NCBI RefSeq assembly: GCF_016107685.1
Contig: NZ_JABASY010000002.1
Span: forward strand, 620,001 to 684,000
Reading direction: 5' to 3'
Source: Brevibacterium yomogidense
GTDB taxonomy: Bacteria; Actinomycetota; Actinomycetes; Actinomycetales; Brevibacteriaceae
Length of the DNA stretch: 64,000 nt
Positions 42,129 through 50,412 of this stretch are shown piece by piece; the stretch's first letter is position 1, and every line of letters begins with the position of its first letter. A model generated the notes under the pieces. That model was not told where the DNA came from and did not search any database. It worked only from the letters and a program-made list of their open reading frames with translations. Both the position numbers and the translations under genes were made by a program.

Positions 42129-44396
42129 TCAGCCCCGCCGGAGCGTTTTCACGATGGTCTCGAGGTCGGAGCCGAACACGTTCTCCGTCGTGAGGTAGGT
42201 CCAGGTGGACGACGGCCGCTTGAGACCGTGCGCGGGCAGGTCGAGTCCGTCCGCGGTGAAGTCCGCGTTCTGCAGGACGCCTTCCGCGCGGTCGAGCACA
42301 TCGTCCCAGAAGCCCGAGAACGCCTGGATCGATTCCTCGTTGAACGCTTCGTGGGGCTTCTCCCGGGCCAGCGTGCGCAGGTGGATGCCTTCCCGGAGGT
42401 CGTTGAGATACGCGAGGTGCTCGACCCAGCGGTCATCGACCGCGAACAGCAGGACGTCCCGGATCGCGTCGTCGAGAACTGAAGCCGACTGGGCGTCCTC
42501 GATCTCCTCGACACGGCCGGTTCCCAGTCGTGCCCGGAGCTCCTCGACGCCGCGTGCACCTTCGCGCACCTCCTCCCGACGGGTGAGCACCAGCTGGCGC
42601 TGCTGCGCCATGAGCTCGTTGAAGCGCCACGTGTCGCGGTGGACGGCCGTGTTCTCGCCCTCCGCCATCCGCTGGGCGTGCTCCACGAGCAGCGCCGCGC
42701 GCTTCGCGGTGATGAGTCCCGTCTCATCGCCTTCCTCGACGAAACGCTGCGCCTCCGGCACGCGGCTCATGAGCTCGTCCTCGAGGCTCGTGAAGAAGAC
42801 GGAGCTGCCGGGGTCTCCCTGGCGTCCGGCACGTCCCCGCAGCTGGTCGTCCAGCCGTGAGGACTCGTAGCGTCCGGCCCCGATCACGAGCAGCCCGCCG
42901 GCCTCTGCGACGTCCTCGCCGCCCAGGCGGATGTCGGTTCCGCGCCCGGCCATCTGCGTCGACACCGTCACCGCTCCGGTCTCACCCGCACGGGAGATGA
43001 TCTGTGCTTCGCGGCTGTCGTCCTTCGCGTTGAGGACTTCGCAGTCGATCCCGCGTTCCCGCAGACGCGCCGCGAGCGATTCGCTCTCCGCGACCGACCG
43101 TGTGCCCACGAGCACCGGACGGTCGGACGCGTGCGCTTCCGCGACCTCTTCGACGATCGCCCGCTCCTTCGACTCCTGGAACGTGTAGAGCCGGTCCGGT
43201 TCGTCGATGCGAATGACCGGTTCGTGCGGTTCGACCGCCACGATCTCCAGCTCGTAGAACTCGCGGAGGTCGTCCCCGACGGCCAGCGCGGTGCCGGTCA
43301 TGCCGCACACGCGCTCGTAGGAGTGGACGAGCTCTTCGACCGTCATCTGGTCGAGGATCTCACCGCTCGTCGACGTCTCGAGCTTCTCCTTCGCCTCGAC
43401 AGCCGCCTGGAGCCCATCGGGCCAGCGCTGCAGCTGGGCGATGCGGCCGCGGGCAGCGTCGATGAGCTTGATGGCGCCGTCGACGACCAGGTAGTCGACG
43501 TCACGGTGGACGAGCATGCGCGCGTACAGGGCGATGTTGACGGAGGCGAGGGCCTGCGGATCGTCCCCGTAGAGCTCCACCCCGAGGATGTGCTCGACCT
43601 CGTCGATGCCGGCAGGGGTGAGGGAGACCGCCCTGCGGTCCTCCGTCACCTCGATGTGCTCGTCGACGTCCAGTTGCGCGACGAGTCGCGCGATCCGCTG
43701 GTCCGCGTCCTCCTTCTTCGTGGATCCCGCGAGTACGAGCGGAACCCGGGCCTCATCGATGAGGACGGAGTCCGCTTCGTCGACGACGACGACGTCCCGG
43801 GCCTCGACGCGGACCTCTTCGCCCGGCAGGCGGAAGCGGTCGCGGAGGACGTCGAACCCGATCTCCGACACAGACCCGTACACGATCTCCGCGCGGTACG
43901 CGTCCCTGCGGGCGGTGTCCGTCATCGAACCGGACACGGCGTCCGCGCTCACCCCGAGGAGCTCGAACAGCGGGCTCATCCACGCGTGGTCACGCACCGC
44001 GAGGTAGTCGTTCACACTCACGACGTGCACCCTGCGGCCCTGGAGCGCATAGCCGGCGGCCGTGAGCGCTCCGACGAGCGTCTTGCCCTCACCGGTGAGC
44101 ATCTGGACGACATTCCCGTCGAGCAGACCGATCAGGCCCCGCAGCTGCGTGTCGTAGGGGCGCTCGTCGAGCACGCGGGCCGCGGCCTCCCGTGCGAGGG
44201 CGGCGAACCGGACGAGCTGGTCCTCGCGGCTCCCCGTGTCGAACACGGTGCGTGCGGCATCGGTGAGCTGTTCGTCGGTGAGATCGGCGTACTCCTCACC
44301 CCGCTGCGTCACCGCGGTCTGTGAGCGGTCGAACCATCCGACGCGCTTGTCGGCCTGGGCACCAGGCCGGTTGAGCAGTCGCGAGAAGAATCCCAT
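42129..44396 (-). CDS. secA2: Accessory Sec translocase ATPase SecA2
   Basis: The 755-residue SecA-type ATPase is shorter than housekeeping SecA (about 850-950) and lacks the C-terminal zinc-binding tail, as SecA2 proteins do. Walker A MLTGEGKTLVGALTAA, DEADSVLIDEARVPL, QMAGRGTDIRLGG and RGRAGRQGDPGSS are present. ATG 44396 (MGFFSRLLNRPG) matches the SecA N-terminus; the frame is open far upstream but only as a shadow of the nuclease gene. It exports a subset of proteins alongside SecYEG. Confidence 0.94.
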   Translation of the reverse strand: MGFFSRLLNRPGAQADKRVGWFDRSQTAVTQRGEEYADLTDEQLTDAARTVFDTGSREDQLVRFAALAREAAARVLDERPYDTQLRGLIGLLDGNVVQMLTGEGKTLVGALTAAGYALQGRRVHVVSVNDYLAVRDHAWMSPLFELLGVSADAVSGSMTDTARRDAYRAEIVYGSVSEIGFDVLRDRFRLPGEEVRVEARDVVVVDEADSVLIDEARVPLVLAGSTKKEDADQRIARLVAQLDVDEHIEVTEDRRAVSLTPAGIDEVEHILGVELYGDDPQALASVNIALYARMLVHRDVDYLVVDGAIKLIDAARGRIAQLQRWPDGLQAAVEAKEKLETSTSGEILDQMTVEELVHSYERVCGMTGTALAVGDDLREFYELEIVAVEPHEPVIRIDEPDRLYTFQESKERAIVEEVAEAHASDRPVLVGTRSVAESESLAARLRERGIDCEVLNAKDDSREAQIISRAGETGAVTVSTQMAGRGTDIRLGGEDVAEAGGLLVIGAGRYESSRLDDQLRGRAGRQGDPGSSVFFTSLEDELMSRVPEAQRFVEEGDETGLITAKRAALLVEHAQRMAEGENTAVHRDTWRFNELMAQQRQLVLTRREEVREGARGVEELRARLGTGRVEEIEDAQSASVLDDAIRDVLLFAVDDRWVEHLAYLNDLREGIHLRTLAREKPHEAFNEESIQAFSGFWDDVLDRAEGVLQNADFTADGLDLPAHGLKRPSSTWTYLTTENVFGSDLETIVKTLRRG

Positions 44397-44458
44397 TCGT
44401 CGTGTGCACCTCGTCGATATCGTGTGGTGTCCGTCGGTCCGCCCGGACCGGACGCGGT

Positions 44459-46210
44459 TCAGTCTAGGCGCTCGAGCGGCCAGTCCCCGTTGACCACGGC
44501 GGTGGGGCGTCTGCGGCGCAGGAACTCCTGCAGCGACGCGGACTGTTCGCGCTTCCACACCACCTGGTCGTCGTGCAGCCGCGCGGCCGGCGCGGAGCCG
44601 ACAGTGGGCGAGGCCGCCGCGAGAGCCAGCGCGATGAGACCCGCGGCGCGCGCGTCCTCGAGCGCGTCGTGCGCGTCGTCCAGCGGCACCCCGTAGTGCT
44701 GTGCCAGAGCGGTGAGCGTGCGCGGTCCCCGCCGGTACGTGTCGACCTGCCGGTCGACGACGAGGGTGTCGATGACACGGGGGAGTGTCTCGAGCAGTGC
44801 GGCGGCGTGCGGCAGGAGGCCAGCGCGAACTGCTTCCGCCGCGAGCACCGTGAGGTCGTACACGATGTTGTGGCCGACCAGGGCCCGTCCTGCGGAGGCC
44901 ATGTCGTTCACGGCGGCGAGGATCTCCGGCAGCGCTTCGGCCGTCGGTCGGCCTTCCGCGCGCGCACGCTCGGTGGAGATCCCGTGCACGCGCTGGGCGG
45001 CCTCCGGGATCTCCACCCCGGGGTCGACGAGCCACGTGCGGGCAGGTCCCTCGACCCCTCCTGTGAACGGCACGAGGGCCGCCGACACGATCCGACCGGT
45101 GTGGGGGTCGACACCCGTCGTCTCGAGGTCGAACGCGCAGAAGTCCGCGGCCCACCCCGTGGGCACGACCTGTGGCTCACGGGGGAGGACCGCGGCGCCG
45201 GGGGCCAGTTCGGAAGGGGGAGCCGCACCGGCGGCGGGCACCACGTCGACAGTGGTCTCCCGCGTCAGCTCCACTCGCGTGCGCACCTCGACGACGTCGC
45301 CGGTGAGCGCGGCGAGCAGCCGCGCCGCAGAGCGTTCGACGCCCCAGGTCGCGCCCAGGTCTGCGACGCGAGCGGTGTCGGGCTCGCCGGCGACCGACGC
45401 GACGAACTCCGCGACCGCGAGGTCCGTGAGGCCGTCCATGACGCGTTCGCCCGCACGGACGGCGTCCGCGTGGGCGAGGATGTTCTCGCGCCTCCGGGGA
45501 GAGAGGCCGTGCTCCTTCTCACCGCGCTCCGCCGCCGCGATGACGGCGTCGAGCCCCCCGTATCCCGCGACCAGTTTCGCCGCGGTCTTCTCGCCGATGC
45601 CCGGCACGCCGGGAATGCCGTCGGAGGGGTCGCCGCGCAGGGCTGCGAGTGCCCGATACGAGACCCCGTCCGCCACGCCGTAGAGGGGCTGGAGGTCGTC
45701 GAGGGCGGCGGTCTCCCAGCGGCCCCCTGTGCGCGGGCGGTGGATGCGCACCCTGCGTCCCGGCATGAGGAGTGCCAGCAGATCGCGGTCCGACGACACG
45801 ACCACGAGGTCTTCGTCAGGGGACTGCACGACGATCGAGGCGATGACGTCGTCGGCCTCCGTCCCCGGCACTTCGGCGATGGGGATCCCGAGCGCGTCCA
45901 GCGCATCGAAGATCACCGGCAGCTGTGCTTCGAGCTCTGGCGGTGTCTCCGTCCCGCGCACGGGATCCACGATGCGGTGAGCCTTGTAGTCCGGGAGGAC
46001 CGCCGTGCGGAAGTCGGGTCGCCAGTCCGCATCCATCACCGCGATGATCCGGCGCGTGCCCCACTGGCCGATGAGCTGGCTGATCGTGTCGAGGAGTCCC
46101 CTCACCGCGTTCACGGGCCTGCCATGGGGCGACCGGATGGTGTCGGGCAGGCCGTGGAACGCCCGGTAGTAGAGGGCGGGGGTGTCGAGCACGATGAGCG
46201 GTGGTGTCAC
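44459..46210 (-). CDS. Fused 5'-3' exonuclease (FEN-like) and DEDDh 3'-5' exonuclease
   Basis: The 583-residue protein has two nucleases in one chain. Residues 1 to about 300 are a PolA-type 5' nuclease: VLDTPALYYRAFHG, EADDVIAS, VVSSDRDLLALL and the H3TH motif GDPSDGIPGVPGIGEKTAAKL. Residues about 355-535 are a DnaQ-like domain: FCAFDLETTGVDPHTG, VGHNIVYDLTVL and DDAHDALEDARA, with the actinobacterial C-terminal EQSASLQEFLRRRRP tail. The 5' nuclease is a separate gene near helY in mycobacteria. GTG 46210 is chosen because TAGGGT (minus strand, 46218-46223) ends 7 nt before it; GTG 46219 is possible. Confidence 0.88.
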   Translation of the reverse strand: MTPPLIVLDTPALYYRAFHGLPDTIRSPHGRPVNAVRGLLDTISQLIGQWGTRRIIAVMDADWRPDFRTAVLPDYKAHRIVDPVRGTETPPELEAQLPVIFDALDALGIPIAEVPGTEADDVIASIVVQSPDEDLVVVSSDRDLLALLMPGRRVRIHRPRTGGRWETAALDDLQPLYGVADGVSYRALAALRGDPSDGIPGVPGIGEKTAAKLVAGYGGLDAVIAAAERGEKEHGLSPRRRENILAHADAVRAGERVMDGLTDLAVAEFVASVAGEPDTARVADLGATWGVERSAARLLAALTGDVVEVRTRVELTRETTVDVVPAAGAAPPSELAPGAAVLPREPQVVPTGWAADFCAFDLETTGVDPHTGRIVSAALVPFTGGVEGPARTWLVDPGVEIPEAAQRVHGISTERARAEGRPTAEALPEILAAVNDMASAGRALVGHNIVYDLTVLAAEAVRAGLLPHAAALLETLPRVIDTLVVDRQVDTYRRGPRTLTALAQHYGVPLDDAHDALEDARAAGLIALALAAASPTVGSAPAARLHDDQVVWKREQSASLQEFLRRRRPTAVVNGDWPLERLD

Positions 46211-46266
46211 GAGCGCCACCCTACCGGGTGGCCCGGACGCACCGCCCCGCGTGCGAGAATCGCGAT

Positions 46267-47262
46267 ATGACCGATACGCCCCTCATCCTGTTCCGCGGCG
46301 ACGTGTATTCGAGCGCCGACCCGTTCGCGACCGCCCTGTCGTTCGCGGGTCCGACCGTCGCGTGGGTCGGTGAGGACGAAGCGGCGATTGCGACAGTGGG
46401 CACCAAGGTCGATCTCGACGGCGACCTGGTGACGCCCGGCTTCGTCCACGCGGGGCTGCTCCTCACGGGGGAGGGCGACCCGGACCCTGCGTCGCTGCCG
46501 TCCGCGGGCATCACGTCCGCGCACGTCCTGGGCCCGGAGGCGGCGGTGCGTGTGTTCCGCGAGGAGGCGCCGGACGCTCTCGCGATCACCGCCCACCCCT
46601 TCGGGGCACCGGACGGGCCCACAGCCATCATGGCCGCCGACCTGCCGTCGCACCTGACCGCCGACCGGCCCCTCTTCATCGTGGTCGCCGACGCCACGGA
46701 CCTCACCGCGGTGCTCGACGCTCTCGACGACGCCGAGGTGCGGGCACGGGCCCAGCGCGCGCTCTGGCGCCTGCTCGTCACCTGCCCCGTCCCCTCCGAA
46801 GCCGTGCCGAGGCTCGCGGGGCTCGGGATCGGCCTCACTCTGGACCCCGGAGCGCACGACCAGCCGCTCGCCCCTCTCCTGTCCGCAGGCGCACAGGTGA
46901 GCTTCGCTCTGGACACGTCAGCGCCGTGGACGACACTCCGCTCCGCTGTGTACGGCAGCAGCACGGGGATCTCCGCACGTGCCGCCTTCAACGCGGCGAC
47001 TCGCTTCGGCTTCCGCGCCGTCGGACAGTTCGAGGGCGGAGTCCTCGCACCCGGCGCCGAGGCGACGGCTGTGCGCTGGGAGGTGGGAGAGCTCGTCGTC
47101 CAGGTGGCGGACGAGCGTCTGGCCGCCTGGAGCACGGATCCGCGTTCCGGAACCCCTGGGCTGCCGGACCTGTCCGGGGAATCCCCGCTGCCCGTCGTGC
47201 GCGACGTGTGGGTCCGGGGACAGCGACACGCCGCCTGGTCTGGGAAGACGCAGTCGGCTTGA
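46267..47262 (+). CDS. Amidohydrolase-fold protein without the HxH metal motif
   Basis: The 331-residue protein keeps the outline of the imidazolonepropionase-like amidohydrolases: an N-terminal beta sandwich (FRGDVYSSADP, VAWVGEDEAA), VTPGFVHAG where PGFVDxHxH is expected, GSSTGISARAAFNAATRFGFRAVG, and a C-terminal DVWVRGQRH strand. The metal-binding HxH reads HAG and no clear replacement ligands are seen, so catalysis is doubtful. GAGAAT (46255-46260) lies 6 nt before the ATG as a weak -10. Confidence 0.78.
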   Translation: MTDTPLILFRGDVYSSADPFATALSFAGPTVAWVGEDEAAIATVGTKVDLDGDLVTPGFVHAGLLLTGEGDPDPASLPSAGITSAHVLGPEAAVRVFREEAPDALAITAHPFGAPDGPTAIMAADLPSHLTADRPLFIVVADATDLTAVLDALDDAEVRARAQRALWRLLVTCPVPSEAVPRLAGLGIGLTLDPGAHDQPLAPLLSAGAQVSFALDTSAPWTTLRSAVYGSSTGISARAAFNAATRFGFRAVGQFEGGVLAPGAEATAVRWEVGELVVQVADERLAAWSTDPRSGTPGLPDLSGESPLPVVRDVWVRGQRHAAWSGKTQSA

Positions 47263-47271
47263 GATCCACGG

Positions 47272-47300
47272 TTGCCACAGCAGTTACCCCTGGGTAGATT
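47272..47300 (+). promoter_or_regulatory. Promoter of the candidate small RNA
   Basis: TTGCCA (47272-47277) and TAGATT (47295-47300) are separated by 17 bp. The predicted transcription start is about 47307. No start codon with a ribosome-binding site follows. Confidence 0.6.
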
Positions 47301-47306
47301 GCTGAG

Positions 47307-47401
47307 AGACGCCCCGTGGGGGCGAGGTCCGGCGGCAATGACCATTAGACAACGCGACCTGCTTCAGGTTGCGGCCCGAAGGTCCAGCCGCCGGACCTTT
47401 T
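47307..47401 (+). ncRNA. Candidate structured small RNA of about 95 nt, class unknown
   Basis: The region between the promoter and a U-tailed hairpin is dense in pairing. CGCCCC/GGGGCG (47310-47315, 47319-47324) forms a tight hairpin. AGGTCCGGCGGC (47325-47336) is perfectly complementary to GCCGCCGGACCT (47387-47398), a 12-bp long-range helix. CGCGACCTG/CAGGTTGCG (47353-47361, 47365-47373) is a hairpin with a 3-nt loop. The 3' arm of the long helix can instead pair locally as a terminator. I could not match it to SRP RNA, 6S, tmRNA or a known riboswitch. The next gene has its own promoter, so the RNA appears stand-alone. Confidence 0.55.
47379..47401 (+). terminator. Rho-independent terminator of the candidate small RNA
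   Basis: AAGGTCC (47379-47385) pairs with GGACCTT (47393-47399), followed by TTTT (47398-47401). It is the only good hairpin plus U-run I noticed in the window. The same 3' arm is also used by the longer helix from 47325. Confidence 0.65.
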
Positions 47402-47436
47402 CCTGTTCTGGAGCCGCCGGCGCCCCTTCGATGCGA

Positions 47437-47457
47437 TGCCCCGCGCAGGCCGGGGCA
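47437..47457. other. GC-rich hairpin upstream of the mannosyltransferase gene
   Basis: TGCCCCG (47437-47443) pairs with CGGGGCA (47451-47457), loop of 7 nt. No U-run. It sits between the small RNA and the next promoter. Confidence 0.3.
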
Positions 47458-47552
47458 CACTTTCCGGGGCAGCCCCCGGCGCTCTGCGGGTGCTGCCGAT
47501 CCGGCACAGCGGCTCCGCGTCGCACCTCCGGAGCTCCGATAGAGTGGCGACG

Positions 47553-48287
47553 ATGAGAACCCTGGTCGTGATCCCCACGTACAACGAGATCGACTCGCTC
47601 CCGCTCACCCTCGAAGCACTCAGCACCTGGGTGCCCGAAGCGCACGTCCTGGTCGTCGACGACGGCTCGCCGGACGGCACGGGGGACTGGGCGGAGCGGC
47701 GCGCCGGTGACGATCCTCGTGTCAACGTCCTCCACAATCCCGTGAAGGGAGGCCTGGGTGCCGCGTACATCGCGGGCTTCCACTGGGCGCTGGAGGGCGA
47801 CTGGGACATCATCTGCGAGATGGACGCGGACGGCTCCCACCGTGCCCGCGATCTGCCCCAGCTGCTCGCCGCCGTGCGCGACGGCGCGGACCTTGCGATC
47901 GGCTCCCGCTGGGTGCCGGGCGGCGCCGTCGTCAACTGGCCGAGGAACCGCCATCTCCTGTCGCGCGGGGCGAACCTCTACGCGAACCTGCTCATCGGCC
48001 TCGGCGTGAACGATGCGACCGCCGGTTTCCGCGCGTTCCGACGCGAGACGCTGGAGAGCCTCGATCTGGACGGCGTCGAATCGACGGGGTACTGCTTCCA
48101 GATCGACATGACCCGCCGTGTGAAGGACGCGGGTCTGCGGATCGTCGAAGTGCCCGTGACGTTCGTCGAGCGGGAGCTCGGCGAATCGAAGATGGACGGC
48201 GACATCATCAACGAGGCACTCGTACGCGTCGCACGCTGGGGCGTCCAAAGGCGCGGACGACAGCTCCGGGCGCTCACGGGACGCTGA
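47553..48287 (+). CDS. Polyprenol-phosphate mannose synthase (Ppm1/DPM1-like GT2)
   Basis: The 244-residue GT-A glycosyltransferase has VVIPTYNEIDSLPLTLEAL, VVDDGSPDGTGDWA, EMDADGSHR (DxD), VPGGAVVNWPRNRHLLSRGAN and QIDMTRRVKDAG, matching dolichol/polyprenol-phosphate mannose synthases. It uses GDP-mannose to load polyprenyl phosphate for periplasmic mannosylation. There is no fused acyltransferase domain. TAGAGT (47540-47545) lies 7 nt before ATG 47553. Confidence 0.9.
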   Translation: MRTLVVIPTYNEIDSLPLTLEALSTWVPEAHVLVVDDGSPDGTGDWAERRAGDDPRVNVLHNPVKGGLGAAYIAGFHWALEGDWDIICEMDADGSHRARDLPQLLAAVRDGADLAIGSRWVPGGAVVNWPRNRHLLSRGANLYANLLIGLGVNDATAGFRAFRRETLESLDLDGVESTGYCFQIDMTRRVKDAGLRIVEVPVTFVERELGESKMDGDIINEALVRVARWGVQRRGRQLRALTGR

Positions 48288-48344
48288 CCGGAGGCCCCCC
48301 AGAGGCGCCTTGTCCCGGTGTCATGACGGGCGTAGATTCGGCGC

Positions 48345-49067
48345 ATGGTGAATGCGGCCATCGCAGTGAGCGGACTCACAGTCCGGCGAGGTCGCCGCAC
48401 TGTGCTCCACGACGTCTCGCTCACCCTCCCCACGGGCGGTGTGACGGGTCTGCTGGGCCCGTCGGGGAGCGGCAAGTCGACGCTCCTTCGGTCACTCATG
48501 GGCATCCAGCGAGGCGTGTCCGGGACGGTCGAGGTCCTGGGGGCACCGGCCGGGTCACCGACGCTCCGAGCGCGTATCGGCTACATGATGCAGTCGAGCG
48601 GGGTCTTCACCGACCTCACCGTCGCAGACAACATCCGGTACTTCGCGGGGCTCCTCCACCTGCCTCGCGCAGAGATCGAGCGCGTCATCGACCTCTGCGA
48701 TCTCCACACCGTGAGGAACAGCCCCGTGTCGGCGGTGTCGGGCGGCCAGGCCAATCGCGTCTCACTCGCCGTGGCACTGCTCGGTGGGCCGGACCTGCTC
48801 GTCCTCGACGAGCCGACAGTGGGCCTCGACCCCGTCCTGCGTGCGGAGCTGTGGTCGCTCTTCCGCAGCCTGGCGGCCTCCGGGAAGACGCTTCTCGTCT
48901 CCAGCCACGTCATGGACGAGGCGACGAGGTGCGATCGCCTCGTGCTGATGCGGGACGGGCGGATGCTCACCTCGACCACGCCGGCGCAACTCCTCAGCAC
49001 GACCGGGGAGTCAGACCCGGAGGCCGCGTTCCTCACCATGATCGCACCGCACGGGGACCCGCCGTGA
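48345..49067 (+). CDS. ABC transporter ATP-binding protein
   Basis: The 240-residue ATPase has Walker A LLGPSGSGKSTLL, Q-loop YMMQSSGVF, signature VSGGQANRVSLA, Walker B LLVLDEPTVGLDP and the switch His in VSSHVMDEA. This is the two-component drug or lipid export type paired with an ABC-2 permease. TAGATT (48333-48338) ends 6 nt before the ATG. It overlaps the permease gene by one base (TGATG). Confidence 0.93.
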   Translation: MVNAAIAVSGLTVRRGRRTVLHDVSLTLPTGGVTGLLGPSGSGKSTLLRSLMGIQRGVSGTVEVLGAPAGSPTLRARIGYMMQSSGVFTDLTVADNIRYFAGLLHLPRAEIERVIDLCDLHTVRNSPVSAVSGGQANRVSLAVALLGGPDLLVLDEPTVGLDPVLRAELWSLFRSLAASGKTLLVSSHVMDEATRCDRLVLMRDGRMLTSTTPAQLLSTTGESDPEAAFLTMIAPHGDPP

Positions 49068-49798
49068 TGTCCCCGGCGCGCACACTCACAGTCACCCTCC
49101 GGGTCCTGAGGCAGGTCCGGCGGGACCCGCGCACGGTCGGGCTGCTCCTCGTCGTTCCGTCCCTGCTCACGGGACTCGTCGCGTGGATGTTCACCGATAC
49201 GGACACGTTCGGGGACATCGGGCCCGCGATGATCGCGCTCTTCCCCTTCGTCGTCATGTTCCTCGTCACCTCGATCGCGACGCTGCGGGAACGACGCAGC
49301 GGGACTCTGGAGCGGGCACTGACCCTGCCCCTGTCCAAGCTCGACCTGCTCGTGGGATACCTGCTGGCGTTCAGCCTGCTGGCCGTCGTGCAGACCGCGG
49401 TGACGGTCGCATTCGCCGTGTGGGTGTGCGACCTCGACCTGTCAGGAGGAGCGTTCGGCGTCGCAGCGGTCGCGGTGCTCAACGCAGTGCTGGGGACCGC
49501 TCTGGGCCTCCTCGCGAGCGCGTTCGCCGCCACGGAGTTCCAAGTGGTCCAGTTCATGCCCGCATTCGTCTTCCCGCAGGTGCTGCTGGGCGGGCTGTTC
49601 ATCGCGCGGGACCGACTGCCCGCGGTGCTCGAGACTGTGGGGGACGTCCTTCCGCTGTCCTACGGCTTCGATGCACTCGACGCAGCGGCTTCGGGGGCGG
49701 GCTTCACGGATTACGGCACGGATGTCGCAGCGATCGGTGTGTGGATCGTCGCCTCGATCGTCCTGTCCGCCGTCAGTCTGCGGAGACGCACACCGTGA
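49067..49798 (+). CDS. ABC-2 type transporter permease
   Basis: The 243-residue membrane protein has six predicted helices. LRERRSGTLERALTLPLSKLDLLVGYLLAF is the typical ABC-2 coupling region, and FVFPQVLLGGLFIARDRLPAVLETVGDVLPLSYGFDAL is the conserved C-terminal half. Together with the upstream ATPase it forms a small exporter of unknown substrate. GTG 49064 is an alternative start. A strong hairpin follows. Confidence 0.9.
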   Translation: MSPARTLTVTLRVLRQVRRDPRTVGLLLVVPSLLTGLVAWMFTDTDTFGDIGPAMIALFPFVVMFLVTSIATLRERRSGTLERALTLPLSKLDLLVGYLLAFSLLAVVQTAVTVAFAVWVCDLDLSGGAFGVAAVAVLNAVLGTALGLLASAFAATEFQVVQFMPAFVFPQVLLGGLFIARDRLPAVLETVGDVLPLSYGFDALDAAASGAGFTDYGTDVAAIGVWIVASIVLSAVSLRRRTP

Positions 49799-49826
49799 TC
49801 GCCCGGAGCCACGCGGAGGCAGCGAA

Positions 49827-49854
49827 ACGGGGCCCGCACTCGTGCGGGCCCCGT
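49827..49854. terminator. Bidirectional terminator between ABC exporter and rbpA
   Basis: ACGGGGCCCGCA (49827-49838) and TGCGGGCCCCGT (49843-49854) form a perfect 12-bp stem with tetraloop CTCG. Both flanking genes converge on it. Confidence 0.75.
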
Positions 49855-49913
49855 CGCTGTCCGTGGCCACTGACTGTCGTCTCCTGCCGGGGCGGAGACG
49901 GCGCGTCAGCAGG

Positions 49914-50255
49914 TCAGGAGGACGCGGGCAGGTCTCCGCGCCGGTAGGCCAGGCGTTCGTCCAGCAGCACCTGGAGCTCTTCGAACGACCGTCGTTCGAG
50001 GAGCATGTCCCAGTGGGTGCGCACCGGCTTCGTCTCCACCTCTTCCACGGCCCCGCCGTCGACGCGCGTCCCCATGCCGTGTGTGCCGGAATCCCACTGG
50101 GAGGGGATGTCCGCCTCGACGGAGAACGGCACCGTGAACGTGTGGCCGTCGTCGCAGCGGTACTCGATGAGCTGGCGCGGTGCGGGTTCGACACCCGCCT
50201 CCGACTCGAGGCTCCGGGATCCCAGCTGTGTCCCTCGCAGGCTGCGTTCGCTCAT
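49914..50255 (-). CDS. rbpA: RNA polymerase-binding protein RbpA
   Basis: The 113-residue actinobacterial transcription factor stabilises open complexes with the principal sigma factor. GTQLGSRSLESEAGVEPAPR is the N-terminal basic segment. YRCDDGHTFTVPFSVEADIP is the core domain. The sigma-interaction domain THWDMLLERRSFEELQVLLDERL is almost invariant. Zinc-type cysteines are mostly absent, as in mycobacterial RbpA. The start follows GAAGTGAGAG on the minus strand. Confidence 0.95.
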   Translation of the reverse strand: MSERSLRGTQLGSRSLESEAGVEPAPRQLIEYRCDDGHTFTVPFSVEADIPSQWDSGTHGMGTRVDGGAVEEVETKPVRTHWDMLLERRSFEELQVLLDERLAYRRGDLPASS

Positions 50256-50412
50256 ATGTCTCTCACTTCTCCGCGTCTACTATGGGTTGGTCGACTCGTA
50301 GTCGTCTTCACCGAACACAACAGTCTACCGTGCGAAGACATTCCCGATCGACTTGGAACGGCCCTCATACCGGTCGTTGACCTGCACGCCCGAACCGGGG
50401 GATCATAGGGGC

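Noticed and set aside
44397..45155. Upstream extension of the secA2 frame
   Set aside because: The frame is open by chance over the nuclease fusion. SecA homology begins at MGFFSRLLNRPG, and the extension is Arg/Gly-rich noise.
47295..47400. TPP riboswitch suggested by the bases CTGAGAG
   Set aside because: The other obligatory TPP elements (GGGGTGC and ACCTGA blocks) are missing and the downstream gene is not thiamine-related.
47307..47401. 4.5S SRP RNA
   Set aside because: The size fits, but the conserved GGAAG..AGCAG apical loop motif of domain IV is absent.
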